Shown here: one piece after another, positions 1 through 8,274 of the stretch
Layout: every line of letters starts with the position of its first letter
Numbering within the stretch: position 1 is the stretch's first letter
DNA from: Nereocystis luetkeana
Lineage: Eukaryota > Sar > Phaeophyceae > Laminariales > Laminariaceae
Reading direction: 5' to 3'
DNA length: 64,000 bases
Assembly: GCA_031213475.1 (NCBI GenBank)
Contig: JARUPZ010000025.1
Coordinates: 9,503,544-9,567,543 of the forward strand
Program-made: the position numbers and the translations under genes
Notes under the pieces: model-generated
What the model was told of the DNA's origin: nothing
Seen by the model: the letters and a program-made list of their open reading frames with translations, nothing else
The model's database searches: none

Positions 1-604
1 TACGATACCCTAAATATCTCACAACGTATCGGGCCTCGCGACCCCCGAAACGTATCGGTTGCTGTCTGTTTCTACCACGGAACGAAAAACTGCCCACCGT
101 TCAAGTAGGGAATCGCCCGATATGCTGTGCAGCTACCAAATAGTGCCGGCATGCTGCAATTTCCCCCCCGACTCGACCTACACGTTTCCTTTACGGGTAC
201 TCTAATTGTATCCCAACGAAAGGTCTTGCACTGCCCACGCCCAGTAATCGTCACGCCCTGTTATCATTACGAACATTGGACATTTCAGACGGAGTTCTGT
301 TCAATTCAGTTCAACTGATATCACTTGAGTGACTCGGGCGCGACTACCGTCAATCACACGCGAGGCGCCTGAAACTAGCTAGACGTCCTCAACTATAAAA
401 ATATCCTTCGACGGGCACTATAATTGTGGCACACCCCCCTCAATACCCCTTATAGTACGTCCTTACCGTCACTCCTTTCTGTCCCCTAGATCGGTTTGTT
501 GGTATTGTAGCCGCCTACCCTGATCCAAGCCTGGATCCGCCCGCCCTCTCCATCTTCCACCAAACCTTTTCCCGCCCCAGTACAAGCGTTCTACCCGCCT
601 AAAC
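1..604. other. Region upstream of the gypsy gag; possible 5' LTR/leader
   Basis: No gene is seen. The segment lies directly 5' of the gypsy Gag start and contains a TATA-like site, so it could be the end of a 5' LTR plus the leader. I could not find a second copy of it after the element (10.4-12.5 kb), so LTR status is not shown. The true 5' end may lie outside the window. Confidence 0.3.
394..404 (+). promoter_or_regulatory. TATA-like box upstream of gypsy gag
   Basis: The sequence TATAAAAATAT lies about 200 bp before the first Gag ATG. This is a plausible position for a retrotransposon promoter, but there is no independent support such as a matching 3' LTR. Confidence 0.3.
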
Positions 605-3219
605 ATGGCCGAGAAAGCTTCCTCCACCGACATGCCCGGCGCCCCTTCCCCCGACACCATCAACCCCCGCGAGGCGAGGTATGCCGCAAGGTCCTCTCGC
701 GCCACGGACGATGACACTCCCGGACGAAACCATTCTGAGTGACCTCGCTCTACACCCCACCACACCGGGATCTTCTCCACTGGGAGCAGGCACGGCCAGT
801 GCCGAGCCTACCATCAAACCGGAAGTCTCCGCACAGGAAACTTCCACCCCTGCTCTCAATCCGGGGCACTACCAAGGCGATCCCACGGCTCTCCGTGAGC
901 GCCGCGCGGCCCTCAAAGCCCACCACGAGCAGCTCCTCCTTCTTGCGAAAGAGAGCGCTGACCTCTTACTCGTGTTACCGCCCTCTCCTACCCCTTCCTC
1001 GAACCCCTTCGACCCCACCTACGAGACTGCAGCTGCGACCACGGCCCCCACGGCCCAACCGCAGCCGTCGGCTCCGCACCCTGGACCACCCTTTACGTCC
1101 GCCGCGATGTCTAGGACCACCACCTCCCAGCGCCCCCTAAACCAAGCTGAGACCACAATGTCCCAGACACCACTACCGGTCCAATCCTTGCCAGCCCCCA
1201 AACCCACTGGGCACCGGCAACCGCAGACGTTCGGCTTTGAGTCAAATGACTGGGTCTTTCTGGACGCCAAGCTCCGCTGGATGCAGAGTACACGCGACCC
1301 GATAGCCTCAGAGGTCTCTATAGCGGCACACCGCGTCTGGCGACTGTTCACACCCGACTGCGACCCGTCGATCACCTTCGTTCTGGCCCGCGCCGCCACC
1401 GAGGGTGCCTCGTCCGAGTTTATCGGGGCCGCCAACACCCTTTTACTTGAGCTAAGGTATTTCCACTCCAACGCCGGCCGCGGCTACGTGTGGAACCCGA
1501 CCGAGTCTCGACCCACCCCTCCGACACCCCCAACCACCCGTCCCACGACGAACACACCGTCACCATCGACACCGCCCCACGCCCCTTCGACACCGGCCAC
1601 CACAACGACAGCGCTCCCCTCTACACGAGCGCTCGGCCTGACGACAGGAGCCACTACGGAGCCCATGACGGAAGCGGAACGACGCAGTGTCCGGCGCCTC
1701 TACGCCGGGGTCGATATGCGCAAGTTTAGTGCGCTCGTGCGACTCCCATGCCCGGACAACATCGAACCTGCCGTTTACCTAGGCATGTTCCTGGCCAGCG
1801 TCAAGCTGGTCCTTGGCGAGATCCTGATCGTGCGCGACGATTCAGAGAAACAATCGTTCGACACACCCCCGTGGGTAGCGGGATGGGATGCCCCACTCCA
1901 ACGGAGTTTTCGCAAGGCGCTGTCGTCCCCCCAGGTCATGGCATCGCCACTGCCCCGCCTCATCGATGATTTCTTCGTAGAAGTGCGCCAAGAACTCACC
2001 GTCGACGACACCGGACCATCGGCGTTCAAGACTCTCCTACGTCTACTCACGAGCCACTTCGACGACGGCGACCAGGGCCGCGCCTTCGAGCAGCTCCACA
2101 CCTTCGGCGTCCCCAATCTCACGGACTTTGCAACCTTTGTCCGGGCCTTCAAAGAACGCGTGTCAATCGCGCAGGGCACGGAGCAGGTTCTCAAGCCGAG
2201 CGACGCCATGGTCGTCGAAATTGTGCGCGGCACCACGGGAAACCAGTACCCTTCCCTGATGCCCACGCTTTATCCGGGGCGCCTCATGACCACCCCGCAG
2301 CCCTTCTCTTCGGTTACCGACATGTGGGCAGCGTTCGAAGTTTTGGCGACCAACAAGACGCCGGCGATCAACGGGCACCGCTTCCACGCGACTTCTTCCG
2401 GCGGGTTTCGTCACGTACTCCTCCTCCCCGTCGACCCCGGCGCGACAGCAAATTCCACGTGGCTCAGGGACCAACGCAAGAGGGTCTTCCTCCAACCCGT
2501 TCGTCATGAACGTCGCCGAAGAGGGGCGCGACCCGTTCTGCGAGGACGAGGCGGACTGGCCGCTGCGACACTACGAGGAGGTCTACATGGTGACGACGAC
2601 GTTCAATCCTCAGACCCCACCGCTCCTGGCACCACTCCTGACGAGCTCTGCCCGCGCCCAAGCCCTCCGTGCCCACGGTGGTCATTGCCTCAACTGCAAT
2701 GGCACGGACCACAGCATGAAGACCTGCCCCGAGGGCTTCCTCAACACGTCCGGCATATTGAACCCGGCGCTAGGACAGCTGAACGACGGCGGAAACGCCT
2801 ACCGCCAGTGGCAACAGAGGATGCTCTCTTACCGCCGGGGGCAATACGAGCGCAACCTGGAGCGGAGTTCCAACCGCTACGACAACAACCGTCGAGGCAA
2901 CAACACCAACCGTAGCGGAAACTCCAACAACAGCCACTCCAACTATAACCACTCCCGCAACTACCGCGGCGACAACGGGCGCTCCAACAACTGGCGCCAT
3001 AGCAACGGCCGGAACTACGACAACGGCAACCGACACTCGCCAGGGCAACAGTTCCGACAACAACGCATCGAGCCTGACCCCTCGTCTTCCGCGTTGACGG
3101 TTCATACCCCTGCGACCAACACGTCCGCACCAGCCGCCCCCGCAAACATGCGGATGGGCAGCAACAACTCGACCAACCTCCCGAACCAACGGCAGCCGGG
3201 AACCTTCCGCACCAACTGA
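605..3219 (+). pseudogene. gag: Gypsy Gag (capsid/nucleocapsid), frame-broken
   Basis: Structural protein that would package element RNA. The ATG at 605 sits in a good context (aacATGG) and starts a short acidic stretch. The reading frame then changes near 720 into the long frame that starts with ATG 681, and changes again near 2400 into the frame carrying the zinc knuckle. The first ~350 residues are Pro/Thr/Ser-rich. The segment around 1680-2380 looks like a folded capsid-type region. The zinc knuckle CX2CX4HX4C spans 2686-2727 (C-L-N-C, H, C all present). It is followed by an Asn/Arg/Ser-rich tail at 2850-3050, suited to nucleic acid binding. The TGA at 3217-3219 is followed by more than 280 further open codons in the same frame, so it is either a Gag terminator that was read through or a nonsense mutation. 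Both frame changes are in the +1 direction. Confidence 0.75.
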
Positions 3220-4098
3220 CAAGCCGATGATGGAGCACCTGCCGCATCTCCATCAACAGCATCTACTGCGACCACCCGAGGCTCTCAGGACGCACGCGTA
3301 AATCACGTGCACCACGCCTCCCCGACCCCTGCCCCCGCATGCCCCCCCCCTACCCCAGCCCATTTCCCAGCCACTTGCTCAAGCACTGATCCTCTTGCTC
3401 AAGTGATTGCCTTGAGGTGTGGGCGGGAGGAGGCCAAGACGCCGAGCCTCACCAGGATGCTCCACTCGACGTCTTCCGGCGGTGAGCAACGCTACTTGCC
3501 GACCATTGCCGAGACCCCAGACATTGCTACCCTGGGAAACGTCTCGACGATTACGGCTACCAGCGGTTCCGGTTCACACGAAACTACCGTTTCGTCGACC
3601 GGGCCATCGCCCCCTGAGCCTGCCTCTAATTGGCCGCTCCATACGCGCTTGTTCCAGCATGCGCGCCTTTCTTGTGACAGCGTTGGACCCGCGAACGACG
3701 GGCTTCCACCCGCTGCCACGGTGTTGACACCACCGCTGCCCCTGAGCTCGAGGGGCAGTCCCGTATTAAAAACGGAAGACTCGCGACCAACGTCGACCAG
3801 GACATGCCCTGAGCCCCCTGCCCCGTCCTCGTCGCCTGCTTTGTGCAACGCGTGGACACGGGCCCCAGGTGTGGTATCTCCTAGCGAGTATCCCCCTGTC
3901 CTCCAAAAGTTGGACGACAGGACCCTTCAGGGTCGTCTCGCCCGGCGTATAAACCCCGGCGTGGACCCCCCCGGTACCTCGGCTTCGCCGAGCAATTCCC
4001 CCGCGAACACGAGGGTTCCGATCAGCACCGCTAGATCGTGGTTGACTCTACCCCCGTCGACGCCAGGTGGCGATAGAAAAAATTATCGTCTACCCTAA
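3220..4098 (+). pseudogene. Proline/serine-rich linker between Gag and NADAR (unrecognised)
   Basis: The frame stays open from the TGA at 3217 to a TAA at 4096-4098. The product would be rich in Pro, Ser and Thr with no motif that I recognise. There is no ATG suited to independent translation near its start, so it looks like the continuation of the Gag reading frame. The TAA that ends it is created by the junction of the 176-bp tandem duplication. Joining the first copy directly to the sequence after the second would keep the frame open into NADAR. Confidence 0.5.
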
Positions 4099-4266
4099 CC
4101 TTTCAGGGTCGTCTCGCCCGGCGTATAAGCCCCGTCGTGGACCCCCCCGGTACCTCGGCTTTGCCGAGCAATTTTCCCGCGAACACGAGGGTTCCGGTCA
4201 GCACCGCTAGATCGTGGCTGACTCTACCCCCGTCGACGCCAGGTGGCGATAGGAAAAATTATCGTC
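3923..4266 (+). repeat. 176-bp tandem duplication (two copies) inside the gypsy coding region
   Basis: Copy 1 begins at about 3923 and copy 2 at about 4099. Matching points are exactly 176 bp apart, for example the shared end ATTATCGTC at 4090 and 4266. The copies differ at several sites, so the event is not brand new. Because 176 is not a multiple of 3, the duplication shifts the frame and places a TAA upstream of the NADAR segment. Confidence 0.9.
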
Positions 4267-4934
4267 GCCCCCCACCCCCAACAACCAACACGCCATCAAC
4301 AGCTCACACCACCGCAGAGGCCCCCTCATCCTTTCACTTCTTCTGGGGCTCCTCTTCCGTCTTTTCGCAGTGGTACCTGTGCGACATCGAACACGATGGC
4401 GTCACATACAACTGCGCCGAGCAGATGATGATGGCGCAGAAACCTGCGCTCTTCGGGGACACCACAACTGAGCGCCGCATCAAAGCAACCCGCGACCCGG
4501 CCGATCAAAAAGCACTTGGGCGCACCGTTTTCGGCTTCGACGAATTGGTTTGGGAGCGACACCGCTACAACATCGTCCTCAACATCAACTTCTCCAAGTT
4601 CCGCCAACACTCGGAGCTACGGCGAGAGCTGGCGGCAACGGACGACAAACACATTGCCAAGGCCAGCCCACACGACCTCATCTGGGGCATAGGCCTCAAG
4701 GCCGACCATCCGGACGCCTGCATTCCGACGCGTTGGCGTGGTCGGAATCTGCTGGGCCGGGTACTGATGGACGTCCGAGAAAGCCTCGACGCCGATCGCC
4801 TCCCCCAACTTTCTTACTGGTACCAGTCCCAACGACCCAGAGCAAACACCCGCCTCCACCGACTCAACCCGGGTCTTCCCCACCACCGACGGCATCCACG
4901 AGACAAGCCCGACCCCTCCACGGCAACCGCCTAA
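4099..4934 (+). pseudogene. NADAR (YbiA/DUF1768-like) domain carried by the gypsy polyprotein
   Basis: The domain runs from about 4329 to 4782, roughly 150 residues, the usual size of a NADAR domain. Family hallmarks visible: the FHFFWG start, the hydrophobic FSQWY block, CAEQMMMAQK (the conserved Glu-containing stretch), a W-E-R-H segment followed by N-x-x-K-F-R-Q, then ASPHDLIWGIG and finally GRNLLGRVLMDVRE. Known members are linked to NAD/ADP-ribose metabolism. Bacterial and plant YbiA-type proteins cleave an N-glycosidic bond in riboflavin-pathway intermediates, and some NADAR proteins remove ADP-ribose from guanine. The frame has no ATG before 4427, inside the domain, so it was surely translated as part of a larger protein. 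The core is intact and free of stops. After about 4800 the frame is left, and the protease linker continues one frame over. Function within the element is unknown. Confidence 0.85.
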
Positions 4935-6130
4935 CTCCCCGCTTGGGCTGCTTCTACCGCCGTCTACACCCGACGCCTACCCCATCAGCCACTTCGCCCA
5001 AGTGTCCACCATCAACACCGCAGCCCACAGCCACCTTCCTACCCGTCGGCCGCCGATACCGGAACACGGGCCATGCCTTACAGGCGGCGTCATCACCGTC
5101 GACGACGCGTCGTTCACGACGAAGGTACTCGTGCACAGCGGCCCCGACGCCACTACCCGCCACGAACTCGTGGCACTGCTCGATACCGGCTCGCCCCAGT
5201 CGTTTATCACCGCAACCGCGATGGAACAACTGAAGGCCTCCCAGTCAGCCACCGACGCCTGCGAACGGCACAGTTCCCCCCGTTCATGGGGAGGCTTCGG
5301 CACCTCAGCCCCACTCTCCACCTCCGTCTCTATCCGCTTAAGCATCCAGTTTATGCGCCTCCAGACCCCCACCGCTGCCCTAGCAGTATGGGCCTGCGTA
5401 GTTCCTGCTGGAACCATGCAGCACCCCATCCTCCTGGGACGAGACAGCTGGATGCGCTTCGAGCAACGCTCGTATACCACGCTCCGGCAACAGCCCGCCC
5501 TCCCCCACCAACCTTCCCGGCGAACCCGTGGTGAGCTCTCTTTAAGTCACCACGACCCCAACGGAGCCTCAGCATTCATTCCCGACGATCGTTCCACTGA
5601 CGACGTCTACCACCTCCGATTCGCCGGCAACAAAGCTATTTCGCTTTCCTCTACCCCACAGCTCGCCAAGGTCAACCTGGTGCGCCAGTCAGGCGCTCCA
5701 GCATTGGCCGGGAATTACATGGTGAACATGCTCCCCCGCGAGAACCCCCTTTCCGACACGGCGATTTTCGTCTCCGACGGGTACCAAACGGTCCCCCTAT
5801 CTGGATCTACCGAACTCGAGCCGGGTGACCTCCTCGGAACCTCCTGCTCCCCACTGGTACAGGTAACGCTCGCCACCCTTGGGCATCCCTCCTTGGACCC
5901 GCCGCTCCCCCCTCCATTTCCGGACGTACATGCCCTCCACAATAACATCCCGGTGGCTGACCAGAGTCCATCAACAGCCGACCCCTCTACCGCACCAAAA
6001 GCCCCGTGCCCACAGCTCCTTGCACGCCTCGACGCCGACCAGCGCAAAAGCTTCCTCGACCTCTGGGAACGCCTGCCGTTGCACCTACGCGACGTCAATG
6101 CCCGACTTTCACGGTTCTGGATGGACCCCA
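4808..6130 (+). pseudogene. pr: Gypsy aspartic protease (retropepsin) segment
   Basis: Cleaves the polyprotein. After a Pro/Ser/Thr-rich linker comes the active-site block L-V-A-L-L-D-T-G-S, with DTG at 5182-5190, then the second structural part ending in PILLGRDSW around 5430-5455, typical of retropepsins (I-L-L/I-G-R-D). The C-terminal part, to about 6120, leads into the RT with an acidic stretch (LDADQRKSFLDLWERLPL). There is no ATG near the start; the frame is entered from NADAR by a change near 4800 and left near 6120 for the RT frame. Catalytic residues are intact. Confidence 0.8.
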
Positions 6131-7545
6131 TCGGTGGTCAACAACTTGGGCGACGTCCTCTGCGAATTCCAGGACGTCTTCTCCACGTCGAAGACCGACT
6201 TTGGCTCGTGCTCGCTAATGCCGTTCAAGATCACGGTACCTCCGGACAGCGCACCGGTCACTTCCCGCCCCTACAGAATCAACCCCATCCTCGCCAAAAA
6301 GGCCGACGCCGTATTGGACCAGTACCTGGCTGCCGGCCTGATCCAGCATTCCACGTCGCCATACTCCAGCCCTATGGTCGCCATCCCCAAGAAAGACGGA
6401 GGTGTTCGCATCACAATCAACTACAAGAAGCTCAACGCCATCAGCTCCCTCGGACAACTCCCCACCCCCCGCGTCGACGAAGTCCTCGACTCCTTGGGTA
6501 AAGGTCGCATATTTTCCCTCTTCGACCTGGTCTCCTCGTTCCAGCAAATCACCATCGACGAGGACACCATCCCCTTGACAGCGTTCTGCACACCGAACCG
6601 GTTATTTGAGTGGCTTGTTATGCCACAAGGCAGCAGCGCCTCCCCCGGCTGGTTCGGTAAGGTCATCAACGAGGTCATCAAAGGCCTGGAACGCGTCGCC
6701 GCGTATCTCGACGACATCATCGTCTTCGACCCCAACCCCAACGACCACGTTGCCAACATCAGAGCTCTTTTCGGACGCCTCCGGAAGCACCACCTCAAAC
6801 TTTCCCCGGCCAAGGCCAAACTTGGTGCCACCACCGCCGATTTCCTGGGACACACCATCTCCGCCGGCGGTTACAGCCCCAACTCCGACAAGGTCGCCGC
6901 CCTCACCAGAATGCCCATGCCGACCGACAAGAAGCAAGTGCGCTCGCTCCTTGGGGGCATCAACTACTACGTCAAGAACCTGCCGAATCTCTCTCGACGT
7001 CTGCGCCCCATCAACGCTTTACTCAAGCAAGGCGCCACGTTCGACTTCACCCCCGCCATGGAAACCACCGTCCGCACCATCCTCCAAGAACTTGCCGAAC
7101 CGCCTATCCTCGTCTACCCCGACTGGGACGCCGTCGCCGACAACTCCCGCCCCTTCCGCCTCTACTGCGACGCTAGCATCGACGGCTTCGGCGCGACCCT
7201 TGAGCAAGAACAACCCGACGGCTCAGTCCGACCCATCCTTTTCATCAGCCGTGCCACCCTGGACTCCGAACGTTCGTGGACACCCCTCGACCTCGAGGCC
7301 GGGAGCATCGTGTGGGCGATCAAACGCCTCCGTGGACATTTATGGTCCACCCGCTTCCAGATCTACTCGGTCCACAAGGCGCTCGAGAACATCGTCAAGG
7401 TCGGAGAACACAACGCCCGCGTCCGGCGCTGGCCTGAGTTCTTTTCGGCGTACACCTACACGCTGGAATACCGGAAGGGCACGGCCAACGGCAACGCCGA
7501 CTTCCTCTCCCGGCTTCCCCAACCAGCCACCGACGCCGACCGCAC
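6120..7545 (+). pseudogene. rt-rh: Gypsy reverse transcriptase and RNase H
   Basis: Copies element RNA into DNA. RT motifs in order: SPYSSPMVAIPKKDGGVRI, the first catalytic Asp in SLFDLVSSFQQI, FEWLVMPQGSSASP, and the catalytic AYLDDIIVF (YLDD at 6704-6715), then FLGHTIS and the thumb/connection region. RNase H follows with YCDAS (Asp at 7169-7171), DLEAGSIVWA (Glu) and GNADFLSR (last Asp). The usual TDH motif, which holds the third catalytic Asp, reads S-V-H here: codon GTC at 7370-7372 in place of GAC. RNase H is therefore probably inactive even apart from the frame changes. The block sits one frame away from protease and integrase, entered near 6120 and left near 7545. Confidence 0.9.
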
Positions 7546-8274
7546 CGGACGCACCGCCTTACCGGCCCGGACACCGTCGGCATCTACCTCATCCGCCCCT
7601 GCGGCTTCGCACCGAACGACCCTCCCGCCCCGGGTATCGGCTTGGGTGGGCTCGTATCCCCCCCGTCAAGGCCCATCCCAACCATCCAGCCGCTTCCCTT
7701 CACCACCGACGATTTTCGCGACTTCCGCCTACTGGGACCACGCATGGAGCACCCAACCCTTTCCCCCGCACCCGACACCTTCGTCGGGCCCATTGCGACC
7801 CCTGACTCCACCGCCGGACTGCTTGTTGGCCCCGAGAACGCCGCCGTGAACAGCGGAGCTCCTCCAGGCTCGGCTTCCAGGCCGTGCGTCATCTCTCCGA
7901 TGTCCACCACTGGCGGCACGGAACCAGCCGTTTGAGGCCTGATATCTTCTCGGACCCGCCATCGCATCGCCGCTGCCGCGGGAACCCCTCGACCCGCAGC
8001 CGACTATCGCTTCGGCCGTCGACCACAACCCGTCGTACGCAGACGATCTACACCCACCAGTCCGCCCACGCCCCCGGCCGGGGTCCAGCCAAGACCCCCT
8101 CCTCCTACGGCGCCTTCAGCCACAGCTCCCGCGCCGCCCGACCCGTTTGCGCCCGCAAACCCAACCCCAACCCCCCCAACAACGCCTTCTCCGCCGGCAT
8201 CAACACCACCGTCGCTGCCCCTCCCGGAGCCCATCGTCGAACCCGATGACGACCCCTACCTCCTCGCCCGCGTC
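7546..8274 (+). pseudogene. RNase H-integrase linker, interrupted by TGA
   Basis: After the frame returns near 7545 the reading TGPDTVGIYLIRPCGF appears, followed by a long Pro/Thr/Ala-rich linker. A TGA at 7933-7935 is the only stop; beyond it the same frame runs on without a break into the integrase. The linker has no recognised domain. The single TGA is most simply a nonsense mutation. Confidence 0.6.

Noticed and set aside
2390..2460. Programmed +1 frameshift between the Gag blocks
   Set aside because: No recognised slippery site or pause element, and several other frame changes in the element point to decay; kept only as a possibility.
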